A DNA stretch of 64,000 nucleotides, taken from contig NZ_VIWV01000001.1 of assembly GCF_007829875.1 (NCBI RefSeq), forward strand, positions 3,132,501 to 3,196,500, written 5' to 3'. Both the position numbers and the translations under genes were made by a program. The notes beneath the pieces are model-generated. The model saw only the letters and a list, made by a program, of their open reading frames with translations, was not told the origin of the DNA and did no database searches. This DNA comes from Streptomyces capillispiralis (GTDB lineage: Bacteria > Actinomycetota > Actinomycetes > Streptomycetales > Streptomycetaceae). Shown piece after piece: positions 16,693 through 25,754 of this stretch. Positions within the stretch are counted from its first letter, which is position 1, and every line of letters starts with the position of its first letter.

Positions 16693-17624
16693 CAGTCCGC
16701 CACCGCCAGGGCGTACATCGCCGCCCACACCAGGCCGATGAGGGCGAGCGCGCGGTCGCCGAGCACCACGTCCTCCGGTTCGCCGGCGGTCCCGCGGTCG
16801 GCGAAGACGGCGTACCGGAGCACGGCGAGGACGAAGGCGACCACGGACAGCTGCCGCCAGGGCAGCACGCTGGTGTGCGGGAGCCCGCCCTCCTCCAGGG
16901 CCCACAGGCAGTAGCCGAGGACGGCGACACCGGCCGCGAGCTGCCACACGAAGCGCAGGTAGCCGGGGCTGTACTCGGTGAGCAGCGCCCGCGTGGCGCC
17001 CGCCTTCCCGGCCAGCTGCACGGCCTCGGAGTAGCGCTTGGCCGCGACCATGAACAGCGCGCCGAAACCGGTGGTGATCAGGAACCAGCGGGACAGCGGG
17101 ATGCCGAGGGCCAGCCCGCCGATCACCGCCCGCATCACGAAGCCCGCGGTGACGACGGCGAGATCGACGACCAGGACGTGCTTGAGGCTGACGCAGTACG
17201 CCAGTTGCATGCCGAGGTACGCGGTCAGCAGCCCGGCGACCTCCGGCGGGCACAGCCGGGCCGCGACGACCGGCGCGAGCACACCGAGGACGGCTCCGGC
17301 GGCGTAGGCGAGCGGTACGGGCACCTGGCCGGCGGCGACCGGGCGGCGGCACTTGGCGGGGTGGGCGCGGTCGGCCTCGGCGTCGCGCGCGTCGTTGACG
17401 AGGTAGACGGCGGCGGCGCAGGCGGTGAACAGGACGAAGACCAGCGCGAGCCGGGTCAGCGCGACAACGGAGAACAGTTCGCCGGCGGCGGCCGGGGCGG
17501 CGATCACCAGGACGTTCTTGACCCACTGCTTGGGCCGCGCGGTCAGCAGCAGGCCCTTGAGGAGGCCGCCCGCGCCGGGCGGCCCGGCCTGCCGCCGGCC
17601 GGAGCGCTCGCGCAGCAGGGTCAC
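16689..17624 (-). CDS. decaprenyl-phosphate phosphoribosyltransferase (UbiA superfamily)
   Basis: A 311-aa prenyltransferase with eight or nine membrane helices. RPKQWVKNVLV near residue 30 and NDARDAEADRAHPAKCRRPV (the NDxxDxxxD metal/diphosphate motif with the HPxKxxRP extension) are the signature of Rv3806c-type enzymes, which join 5-phosphoribosyl diphosphate to decaprenyl phosphate. The second Asp motif (YCVSLKHVLVVD) is also present. It is second in a four-gene overlapping operon, with GTGA overlaps at both ends. The next step is supplied by the upstream phosphatase. Confidence 0.9.
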   Translation of the reverse strand: MTLLRERSGRRQAGPPGAGGLLKGLLLTARPKQWVKNVLVIAAPAAAGELFSVVALTRLALVFVLFTACAAAVYLVNDARDAEADRAHPAKCRRPVAAGQVPVPLAYAAGAVLGVLAPVVAARLCPPEVAGLLTAYLGMQLAYCVSLKHVLVVDLAVVTAGFVMRAVIGGLALGIPLSRWFLITTGFGALFMVAAKRYSEAVQLAGKAGATRALLTEYSPGYLRFVWQLAAGVAVLGYCLWALEEGGLPHTSVLPWRQLSVVAFVLAVLRYAVFADRGTAGEPEDVVLGDRALALIGLVWAAMYALAVADW

Positions 17625-18154
17625 GCCGGGCCCCCCGTCATCCAGCGGGCGCCGAGCCGGGCCGTCAGCGCGCCCAGGGCGGCGCCGGCCGCCACGTCCG
17701 AGGGGTAGTGGACGCCGGCCACCAGGCGGGACAGGCACACGGCGACGGCGAGCGGCGGCACCGCGCGGGACCCCAGCGCGCCGAAGGCGACGGCGGCGGC
17801 CGCCGCGGAGGTGGCGTGCGAGCTGGGGAAGGAGTGCCGGCCGGCGGTGCCCACCAGGGGTGCGACATGGGCCGGGCGCGGGCGGCGCACCACCCGTTTC
17901 ACCCCCATGCTGACGACGTGGGCGCCCGCGGTGAGCGCGGCGCCGCGCAGCCAGGCGCCGCGCCGCGGGCGGTCCGCGACGGCCCCGGCGAGCCCCGCCG
18001 CCAGCCAGAGCGCCCCGTGCTCCCCCGCCCAGGACAGGGCGCGCGCGGCACCGGCCACGCGCGGGTCGCCGCCGCACGCCCTGAGGGCCGAGACGACGCG
18101 GTGGTCCAGGCCGCGGAGACCGAGGGGGCGGCGGTGGTCGTGGTGGTCGTCCAT
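17621..18154 (-). CDS. PAP2-family phosphatase, probable decaprenylphosphoryl-5-phosphoribose phosphatase
   Basis: A 177-aa PAP2 phosphatase with the three conserved motifs: KRVVRRPRP (KxxxxxxRP), SFPSSHATS (PSxH) and SRLVAGVHYPSDV (SRxxxxxHxxxD). Four membrane helices are expected. The position directly before the phosphoribosyltransferase matches the Rv3807c/Rv3806c pair, so removal of the 5-phosphate from the lipid-linked ribose is the likely job. Undecaprenyl-diphosphate phosphatase activity is an alternative. It is the first gene of the operon, divergent from dprE1. Confidence 0.85.
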   Translation of the reverse strand: MDDHHDHRRPLGLRGLDHRVVSALRACGGDPRVAGAARALSWAGEHGALWLAAGLAGAVADRPRRGAWLRGAALTAGAHVVSMGVKRVVRRPRPAHVAPLVGTAGRHSFPSSHATSAAAAAVAFGALGSRAVPPLAVAVCLSRLVAGVHYPSDVAAGAALGALTARLGARWMTGGPA

Positions 18155-18274
18155 GGGGACCCACTGTTCACGCCCGGCGGGCCGGAACTCCGCCACTCCG
18201 GGACGACATCCCATTAATCACCCATTTCGGGGACGGGATTGACGTTTCAAAACTAATCAGTCACATACGGACGA

Positions 18275-18280
18275 TACGGT
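18275..18280 (+). promoter_or_regulatory. -10 element for leaderless dprE1-like mRNA
   Basis: TACGGT lies 7 nt before the ATG, in an AT-richer stretch (18217-18270) shared with the divergent phosphatase operon. This spacing puts the transcription start at or next to the A of the start codon. Confidence 0.5.
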
Positions 18281-18287
18281 CGCCGTC

Positions 18288-19643
18288 ATGCCTGCCGACA
18301 CCGTTTCCGTCACGGGGTGGGGCCGCACCGCTCCCACCGCCGCCCGGCTGATCCGCCCACGGACGTACGAGGAGGCCGCCCTCGCCGTCCGGGACTGCGG
18401 GGCCCGCGGGGGCATCGCCCGGGGCCTGGGGCGGGCGTACGGGGACGCGGCGCAGAACGCGGGCGGCACCGTGCTCGACATGACGGCCCTGGACCGCGTG
18501 CACGCCGTCGACGCGGACGGCGGCACCGTGCTGTGCGACGCGGGCGTCTCCCTGCACCGGCTGATGGAGGTGCTGCTGCCGCTCGGCTGGTTCGTGCCGG
18601 TGACGCCGGGCACGCGCTACGTGACCGTCGGCGGGGCGATCGGCGCCGACATCCACGGCAAGAACCACCACGTCTCCGGCTCCTTCTCCCGCCACGTGCT
18701 GTCGCTGGAGCTGCTCACCGCCGACGGCCGGGTCCGTACCGTCGTGCCCGGCACGCCCCTGTTCGAGGCGACCGCGGGCGGCATGGGCCTGACCGGGGTG
18801 ATCCTGACCGCGACGATCCGGCTGCTGCCGGTCGAGACCTCGCTGATGTGCGTCGACACCGAGCGCGCGGCCGACCTCGACGACCTGATGGCCCGCCTCG
18901 CCGACACCGACCACCGCTACCGCTACTCGGTCGCCTGGATCGACCTGCTCGCCCGCGGCGCCGCCACCGGCCGCGCGGTGCTCACGCGCGGCGACCACGC
19001 GCCCCTGGACGCGCTGCCCCGGCGCACCCGCGCGCGCGGCGAGCCCCTGTCCTTCCGCACCACCCGCCTCCCGGCCGCCCCCTCCTTCGTCCCGGAGGGC
19101 CTGCTCAGCCGCACCACCGTGGGCCTGTTCAACGAGCTCTGGTACCGCAAGGCCCCCCGCGCGCGGACGGGGCAGCTCCAGCGCATCCCCGCCTTCTTCC
19201 ACCCGCTGGACGGCGTGCCCCACTGGAACCGGGTCTACGGCCGGAGCGGCTTCGTGCAGTACCAGTTCGTCGTCGGCCACGGGCGGGAGGACGCCCTGCG
19301 CCGGATCGTGCGCCGGATCTCCGGACGCCGCTGCCCGTCCTTCCTCGCCGTGCTCAAGCGCTTCGGCGACGCCGACCCGGGCTGGCTGTCCTTCCCCGTG
19401 CCGGGCTGGACCCTCGCCCTGGACGTCCCGGCGGCGCTGCCCGGCCTCGGCGCCTTCCTCGACGAACTCGACGAGGAGGTCGCCGGCGCCGGCGGGCGGG
19501 TCTACCTCGCCAAGGACTCCCGGCTGCGCCCGGACGTGCTCGCCGCCATGTACCCCCGCCTGGACGACTTCCGCGCCCTGCGGACCGCACTGGACCCGCG
19601 CGGGGTGTTCACCTCCGACCTGGCCCGCCGCCTCCATCTGTAG
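18288..19643 (+). CDS. dprE1: DprE1-like decaprenylphosphoryl-beta-D-ribose 2'-oxidase
   Basis: A 451-aa VAO-type FAD enzyme that oxidises lipid-linked ribose to the 2-keto form. RGLGRAYGDAAQN and GGAIGADIHGKNHH (residues about 115-128) match the FAD-binding loop of DprE1. YQFVV and YLAKDSR (Lys409, matching mycobacterial catalytic Lys418) are conserved. The benzothiazinone-target Cys387 of M. tuberculosis (in PGWNVCVDF) aligns with Ala377 here (PGWTLALDV). It is 19 bp ahead of dprE2. Confidence 0.9.
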   Translation: MPADTVSVTGWGRTAPTAARLIRPRTYEEAALAVRDCGARGGIARGLGRAYGDAAQNAGGTVLDMTALDRVHAVDADGGTVLCDAGVSLHRLMEVLLPLGWFVPVTPGTRYVTVGGAIGADIHGKNHHVSGSFSRHVLSLELLTADGRVRTVVPGTPLFEATAGGMGLTGVILTATIRLLPVETSLMCVDTERAADLDDLMARLADTDHRYRYSVAWIDLLARGAATGRAVLTRGDHAPLDALPRRTRARGEPLSFRTTRLPAAPSFVPEGLLSRTTVGLFNELWYRKAPRARTGQLQRIPAFFHPLDGVPHWNRVYGRSGFVQYQFVVGHGREDALRRIVRRISGRRCPSFLAVLKRFGDADPGWLSFPVPGWTLALDVPAALPGLGAFLDELDEEVAGAGGRVYLAKDSRLRPDVLAAMYPRLDDFRALRTALDPRGVFTSDLARRLHL

Positions 19644-19662
19644 GCAACCCCTAGGAGCTGTC

Positions 19663-20418
19663 ATGAAGGACGCCTTCGGCCTCCCCCAGTCCCTGCTCGT
19701 CCTCGGCGGTACGTCCGAGATCGCGCTGGCCACCGCGCGGCGGCTGATCGCCCGGCGCACCCGCACGGTGTGGCTGGCCGGCCGCCCCTCCCCCGGCCTG
19801 GACGAGGCCGCCGGGCAGCTGCGCGGCCTCGGCGCCGAGGTGCGCACCGTCGCCTTCGACGCGCTCGACCCGGCCGGGCACGAGGAGGCGCTCGGGAAGG
19901 TCTTCGCGGAGGGCGACGTCGACATGGTGCTGCTGGCCTTCGGCACCCTGGGCGACCAGGCGCACGACGAGCGCGACCCCCGGGCCGCAGTGCGGGTCGC
20001 GCAGACCAACTACACCGGCGCGGTCTCCTCGGGCCTGGTGTGCGCGGGCGCGCTCCAGGCACAGGGCCACGGCTCCCTGGTGGTGCTGTCGTCCGTCGCG
20101 GGCGAGCGGGCCCGCCGCGCGAACTTCATCTACGGCTCCAGCAAGGCCGGACTGGACACCTTCGCCCAGGGCCTCGGCGACGCCCTGTACGGCACGGGCG
20201 TGCACGTCATGGTCGTCCGTCCCGGGTTCGTCCGTACGCGGATGACCGCGGGGCTGCCCGAGGCGCCGCTGGCCACCACCCCGGAGGCGGTCGCGGCCGC
20301 CGTCGAGCTGGGGCTGCGGCGGCGCGCGGAGACGGTGTGGGTGCCGGGCGCGCTGCGGGTGGTGATGTCGGCACTGCGGCATCTGCCGCGCGCGGTGTTC
20401 CGGCGGCTGCCGGTCTGA
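19663..20418 (+). CDS. dprE2: DprE2-like decaprenylphosphoryl-2-keto-ribose reductase
   Basis: A 251-aa short-chain dehydrogenase that would reduce the DprE1 product to decaprenylphosphoryl-arabinose. The nucleotide-binding loop is GGTSEIALATARRL rather than the plain TGxxxGIG, as in DprE2. VVLSSVAGERARRANFIYGSSKAGLD holds Ser, Tyr and Lys of the active site. The hydrophobic C-terminus (VMSALRHLPRAVFRRL) is amphipathic and may contact the membrane. It is co-directional with dprE1. The pair completes a lipid-arabinose pathway with the divergent operon. Confidence 0.9.
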   Translation: MKDAFGLPQSLLVLGGTSEIALATARRLIARRTRTVWLAGRPSPGLDEAAGQLRGLGAEVRTVAFDALDPAGHEEALGKVFAEGDVDMVLLAFGTLGDQAHDERDPRAAVRVAQTNYTGAVSSGLVCAGALQAQGHGSLVVLSSVAGERARRANFIYGSSKAGLDTFAQGLGDALYGTGVHVMVVRPGFVRTRMTAGLPEAPLATTPEAVAAAVELGLRRRAETVWVPGALRVVMSALRHLPRAVFRRLPV

Positions 20419-20430
20419 GGGCCGGCCCGC

Positions 20431-21009
20431 TCAGTGGGCGGAGACGGAACCCCGGTCCGCGTGGCCGCCCTGCGGGGGCACCACGGCGGAGCCGAAGGGG
20501 AACTCGCGCAGTTTGCGCCACACGCCGTCGGCGCCCTGCTCGTAGAGCGCGAAGCCGGTGCAGGGCCACTCGGCCCCGTAGTCGGCGAGCTCCTCGAAGG
20601 CGCGGTCCATGGCCGCCTCCGCGATGCCGTGCGCCACGGTGACGTGCGGGTGGTAGGGGAACTGCAGCTCCCGGGCGAGGGGGCCGGAGGGCTCGCGGAC
20701 CCGCTGCTGCAGCCAGGTGCAGGCCTCGCCGCCCTCGACCACCTGGACGAACACCACCGGCGACAGCGGCCGGAAGGTGCCGGTGCCGGACAGCCGCATG
20801 GGGAACGGCCGGCCCGCCGCGGCGACCTCGCCCAGGTGCGCCTCGACGGCCGGCAGGGCGGCGGCGTCGATCCCGGTCGGCGGCAGCAGGGTGACGTGCG
20901 TGGGGATGCCGTGCGCCGCGGCGTCGCCGAAGCCCGCGCGCAGCTGCTGAAGCCGGCTGCCGTGAGGCTCCGGGACCGCGATCGACACGCCGATCGTTAC
21001 GGTCCCCAC
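20431..21009 (-). CDS. 2H phosphoesterase / 2'-5' RNA ligase family protein
   Basis: A 192-aa protein with the two His-x-Thr motifs of the 2H superfamily, HVTLLPP and HPHVTVAHG, separated by about 80 residues. These His residues act on 2',3'- or 2',5'-phosphodiesters in LigT and related proteins. The physiological substrate is unknown. It is downstream of and on the same strand as trpS, with 213 bp between. It converges on dprE2 with a 12-bp gap and no visible hairpin. Confidence 0.85.
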   Translation of the reverse strand: MGTVTIGVSIAVPEPHGSRLQQLRAGFGDAAAHGIPTHVTLLPPTGIDAAALPAVEAHLGEVAAAGRPFPMRLSGTGTFRPLSPVVFVQVVEGGEACTWLQQRVREPSGPLARELQFPYHPHVTVAHGIAEAAMDRAFEELADYGAEWPCTGFALYEQGADGVWRKLREFPFGSAVVPPQGGHADRGSVSAH

Positions 21010-21222
21010 GTCGTCTCCTGTCGTTGTGGTGGTGAAGCGTGGTGTGAAGCGTGGTGGTGGAGCTGCGGTGAGCGCCGGGTGACCGCCGAAACGGTCACCC
21101 GGTTATCGACTGTACGACCACGACCCGGATCCGGGCAGGCGCAACGGGAGTGATGTGCAGCGCTGTGCGGTGGTACGGACCGGTGCCGTGGGCCGGTTCA
21201 GCGCCGGCCCGACAGGCGGCGG

Positions 21223-22392
<1,170 letters not shown>

Positions 22393-23844
22393 TCAGCCGA
22401 GGTCGACCTCCGGGTAGAGCGGGAAGCCGGCGACCAGGTCGGTGGCGCGGCGGGAGATCTCGTCGGCGACCTTGGCGTCGAGGACGTGGGCCGCCTTGGA
22501 GGGGGCGCCGGACTTGGTGGTGCCCGCCTCCGTGGTGGTCAGGACGCGGTCGATGAGGCCCGCGACCTCGTCCATCTCCGCCGTCCCGAGACCGCGCGTG
22601 GTCAGTGCGGGGGTGCCGACGCGGATGCCGGAGGTGTACCAGGCGCCGTTGGGGTCGGCCGGGATGGCGTTGCGGTTGGTGACGATGCCCGAGTCGAGCA
22701 GGGCGGCCTCGGCCTGGCGGCCGGTGAGGCCGTAGGAGGTGGCGACGTCGATCAGGTTGAGGTGGTTGTCGGTGCCGCCGGTGACCAGGGTGGCGCCGCG
22801 CCGCGTCAGGCCCTCGGCGAGGGCGCGGGAGTTGTCGACGATGCGCTGGGCGTAGTCCTGGAAGGCGGGCTGCCGGGCCTCGGCGAGGGCGACGGCCTTG
22901 GCGGCCATGACGTGCGGCAGCGGGCCGCCGAGGACCATCGGGCAGCCGCGGTCGACCTGGTCCTTGAGGGAGTCGTCGCACAGCACCATGCCGCCGCGCG
23001 GGCCGCGCAGCGACTTGTGGGTGGTGGTGGTGACGATCTGGGCGTGCGGGACCGGGTCGAAGTCGCCGGTGAGGACCTTGCCGGCGACCAGACCGGCGAA
23101 GTGGGCCATGTCGACCATGAGCGTGGCGCCGACCTCGTCGGCGATCTCGCGCATGATCCGGAAGTTCACCAGGCGCGGGTAGGCGGAGTAGCCGGCGACG
23201 ATGATCAGCGGCTTGAAATCGCGGGCGGAGGCGCGCAGCGCCTCGTAGTCGATCAGGCCGGTGGCCGGGTCGGTGCCGTAGGAGCGCTGGTCGAACATCT
23301 TGCCGGAGATGTTCGGGCGGAAGCCGTGGGTGAGGTGGCCGCCGGCGTCCAGGGACATGCCGAGCATGCGCTGGTTGCCGAAGGCCTGGCGCAGCTCGGC
23401 CCAGTCGGCCTCGGAGAGGTCGTTCACCTGGCGGGCGCCGGTCTTCTCCAGGAAGGGGGCCTCGACGCGGTCGGCGAGCACGGCCCAGAAGGCGACCAGG
23501 TTGGCGTCGATGCCGGAGTGCGGCTGGACGTAGGCGTGACGGGCGCCGAAGAGCTCCTTGGCGTGCTCGGCGGCGAGCGACTCGACGGTGTCGACGTTGC
23601 GGCAGCCGGCGTAGAAGCGGCGGCCGACGGTGCCCTCGGCGTACTTGTCGCTGAACCAGTTGCCCATCGCCAGGAGGGTGGCCGGGGAGGCGTAGTTCTC
23701 GGAGGCGATCAGCTTGAGCATCTCGCGCTGGTCGGCGACCTCCTGGCCGATGGCGTCGGCCACGCGCGGCTCGACGGCGCGGATCACGTCGAGGGCGGAG
23801 CGGAAGGCGGTGGAAGCGGTGGAGAGGGGCTGCTCGGCGGGCAT
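22393..23844 (-). CDS. glyA: serine hydroxymethyltransferase
   Basis: PLP enzyme interconverting serine and glycine while loading tetrahydrofolate with a one-carbon unit, 483 aa. [14 protein letters not shown] holds the PLP-binding Lys. [14 protein letters not shown] and the [15 protein letters not shown] active-site loop are standard. The protein is about 60 residues longer than E. coli GlyA. The extra sequence includes a segment after [34 protein letters not shown], a variant seen in actinobacteria. GGAGG precedes the ATG. Upstream is a ZTP riboswitch, which ties expression to one-carbon shortage. Confidence 0.95.
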   Translation of the reverse strand: MPAEQPLSTASTAFRSALDVIRAVEPRVADAIGQEVADQREMLKLIASENYASPATLLAMGNWFSDKYAEGTVGRRFYAGCRNVDTVESLAAEHAKELFGARHAYVQPHSGIDANLVAFWAVLADRVEAPFLEKTGARQVNDLSEADWAELRQAFGNQRMLGMSLDAGGHLTHGFRPNISGKMFDQRSYGTDPATGLIDYEALRASARDFKPLIIVAGYSAYPRLVNFRIMREIADEVGATLMVDMAHFAGLVAGKVLTGDFDPVPHAQIVTTTTHKSLRGPRGGMVLCDDSLKDQVDRGCPMVLGGPLPHVMAAKAVALAEARQPAFQDYAQRIVDNSRALAEGLTRRGATLVTGGTDNHLNLIDVATSYGLTGRQAEAALLDSGIVTNRNAIPADPNGAWYTSGIRVGTPALTTRGLGTAEMDEVAGLIDRVLTTTEAGTTKSGAPSKAAHVLDAKVADEISRRATDLVAGFPLYPEVDLG

Positions 23845-23883
23845 CGGGACCTCCGGAGACGTGGCGTTCGGCGTTCACGGTAC

Positions 23884-23972
23884 GGCCCAGGCGCACGGCA
23901 CTGTTTCCGGACCCGAAGGGTCCGGGGCCGCTTCCCGATGGTTGCTCCATCCCAGCACGCCAGTCACGGCCC
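23884..23972 (-). promoter_or_regulatory. ZTP/ZMP riboswitch (pfl motif) of glyA
   Basis: Read on the minus strand, the leader begins GGGCCGUGACUGGCG (23972-23958), continues through a hairpin (GGGAUGG-AGCAA-CCAUC) and CGGGAAGCGGCCC, and ends with GCGCCUGGGCC (23893-23884). These are the conserved joints of the pfl RNA that senses ZTP/ZMP, the AICAR nucleotide that accumulates when 10-formyl-THF is short. It lies 40 nt before the glyA ATG. No terminator is visible in that gap, so control of ribosome access to GGAGG is more likely than attenuation. Confidence 0.88.
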
Positions 23973-23978
23973 ACGGTC

Positions 23979-23984
23979 ACATTA
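23979..23984 (-). promoter_or_regulatory. -10 element of the glyA riboswitch transcript
   Basis: TAATGT on the minus strand lies 6-7 nt before the first conserved riboswitch base, so the mRNA would start almost at the aptamer. No clear -35 is seen. Confidence 0.5.
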
Positions 23985-24038
23985 CCGGGCGCCACGACGT
24001 GCCACGGCGAGCCGTCCACCATGCGGGCGACAGGGGCC

Positions 24039-25223
24039 CTAGAGGATCACGTGGGGCAGGAAGCGGGCGTACTCGTCGGTGACCAGGCCGGAGGACTCGC
24101 GGATGCCGAGGCCCGCGGACTCGCCCTCCACCACCCAGGCGCCCAGCACGACGTGGTTGCCGTCGAAGGTGGGGAGGGGGGCGAGCTGCTGGTAGCAGCA
24201 GGGTTCGTCGCGGGGGACGGGGCCGGAGCCGGGCTCGTGGATCGTCACGCCGGCGCCCTCGCGGCCGAGCAGGGGCTTGGCGACCCAGCCGGTGGTGTCC
24301 GCCAGCTCGCGCGGGCCGTCCAGGTAGGCGGGCAGCAGGTTGGGGTGGCCGGGGTAGAGCTCCCAGAGGATCGCCAGCAGCGCCTTGTTGCTGAGCAGCA
24401 TCTTCCAGGCGGGCTCGATCCACAGGGTGGAGCCGGTGCCGCCGCCGTTGTCGAGGGTGCTCAGGACGTGGCCGGCGAAGCGGTCGGTGGTGAGCCACTC
24501 CCACGGGTACAGCTTGAAGATGCTGCGGATGAACCGCAGTCTGTTGTCGACGAACCGTCCGGAGAGCCGGTCCCAGCCGATCTCCTCCATGGAGATCCAG
24601 TCGGTGTCGAGGCCGGCCTGTTCGGCGGTCTCCTTGAGGTAGGCGACGGTCATCAGGTCCTCGCCGTACTCGTCGGCGGAGGAGTGGGCGAAGTACAGGG
24701 GGCTGCCCGGCGGGAGGAGGGCGGCCTGCTTCCTCCAGGCGTCGACGAGGCGTTCGTGGAGGGAGTTCCACTGGTCGGCGCCCGGGAAGCGCTCCTCCAT
24801 CCAGAACCACTGGGGGGAGGCGGCCTCCACCAGGGAGGTGGGGGTGTCGGCGTTGTACTCCAGGAGCTTGGCCGGTCCGGTGCCGTCGTGGCGCAGGTCG
24901 AAGCGGCCGTACACGGAGGGGAGTTCGGCGCGCCGGTGCCAGGCCTCGGCGACGGTGCGGGCGATGCGCGGATCGGTGATGCCGAGGTCGGTGAAGCGGT
25001 CGGCGGTGACGATGTGGTCGGCCGCCGCCAGGCACATGCGGTGCAGTTCCTCGACGACCTCCTCCAGCGCCTCGACCTCCTCCAGGGAGAAGACGTAGTA
25101 GGCGCTCTCGTCCCAGTAGGGGCGCAGGGACCCGTCGGGGTGACGGGTGAGGGGGTAGATGAGCCCCTGCTCCTCGACGGTCTCCTGCCAGCCGGGGCGG
25201 GGCTCGGTCGTACGCCGTTCCAC
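24039..25223 (-). CDS. glutathionylspermidine synthase-like ATP-grasp ligase (YgiC-like)
   Basis: A 394-aa protein of the glutathionylspermidine-synthase C-terminal family (ATP-grasp amide ligases). WDESAYYVFSLEEVEALEE, LLEYNADTPTSLVEAA, PLYFAHSSADEYGED, WIEPAWKMLLSNKALLAIL and KPLLGREGAGVTIHEPG are the conserved blocks; the Asn/Asp of EYNADTP and the KPLxGREG loop contact ATP and metal. Streptomyces makes mycothiol, not glutathione, so the product is unlikely to be glutathionylspermidine. It follows a small lipoprotein by 7 bp, the same order as ygiB-ygiC in enterobacteria. Ligation of an amino group to a peptide or protein carboxylate is inferred. Confidence 0.85.
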   Translation of the reverse strand: MERRTTEPRPGWQETVEEQGLIYPLTRHPDGSLRPYWDESAYYVFSLEEVEALEEVVEELHRMCLAAADHIVTADRFTDLGITDPRIARTVAEAWHRRAELPSVYGRFDLRHDGTGPAKLLEYNADTPTSLVEAASPQWFWMEERFPGADQWNSLHERLVDAWRKQAALLPPGSPLYFAHSSADEYGEDLMTVAYLKETAEQAGLDTDWISMEEIGWDRLSGRFVDNRLRFIRSIFKLYPWEWLTTDRFAGHVLSTLDNGGGTGSTLWIEPAWKMLLSNKALLAILWELYPGHPNLLPAYLDGPRELADTTGWVAKPLLGREGAGVTIHEPGSGPVPRDEPCCYQQLAPLPTFDGNHVVLGAWVVEGESAGLGIRESSGLVTDEYARFLPHVIL

Positions 25224-25230
25224 GACCCGC

Positions 25231-25584
25231 TCAGCCGCCGCTGCTGCCGGAGCCCGAGCAGCCGAAGCCGCCCCGGTCGACGGCCTCGCTGCGGCTGAAG
25301 GTGCCGTAGTCGGCGTAGCCGCCGCTGACGTCGGCGTCGTAGTACCAGTCGGCGTCGGCGGTGCGGGACTTGCCGGCCCGGCCGGAGGAGCCCGTGCCGG
25401 TCGTCCCGGAGGACGTGCAGTTCTTGTCGGCGACGATCTTGTAGCCGTTGAGGTAGTCGTAGCTGTCCCGGTCCACGCACCGCCGGTCCGGTTCCGACCC
25501 GCAGGAGGTGAGCGCCGCCGCGAGGACGCCCATGCCGCCCAGCACCACCGTGCTGGACCGCACCCGTCGCCGTGTCTCCGCCAT
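25231..25584 (-). CDS. small lipoprotein with RGGFG tail (YgiB/DUF1190-like)
   Basis: A 117-aa lipoprotein. A basic N-terminus, a hydrophobic stretch (VVLGGMGVLAAALTSC) and the lipobox LTSC give Cys about 27 as the lipidation site. The mature part has paired Cys and a DSYDYLNGYKIV segment, many Ser, Gly and Tyr/Asp, and ends EAVDRGGFGCSGSGSSGG. The RGGFG near the end recalls the RGGFG of E. coli YgiB. With the ATP-grasp gene 7 bp downstream it likely forms an operon and may be the substrate of that ligase. Family membership is my judgement, not a search result. Confidence 0.75.
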   Translation of the reverse strand: MAETRRRVRSSTVVLGGMGVLAAALTSCGSEPDRRCVDRDSYDYLNGYKIVADKNCTSSGTTGTGSSGRAGKSRTADADWYYDADVSGGYADYGTFSRSEAVDRGGFGCSGSGSSGG

Positions 25585-25754
25585 GTTCTCCGCTCCCCCG
25601 TGATGTGACTGCCGCTTCTCGCGCGGCCGTTGCTTCGCGGCTCGCGGCGGCCAGCCTAGAGACCGGCCGTGCGGCGCCCGCGCAGGCCCCCCGCCGACAA
25701 CGCCTCCCGGGCGTCCTTTTGTGGCCCTTGGCGCCGTATGCCGATTCCGGACGT

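Noticed and set aside
15296..16930. A 544-residue fusion of GtrA region and YihY
   Set aside because: The N-terminal part is out of frame with the real GtrA protein; YihY starts at the ATG at 16213.
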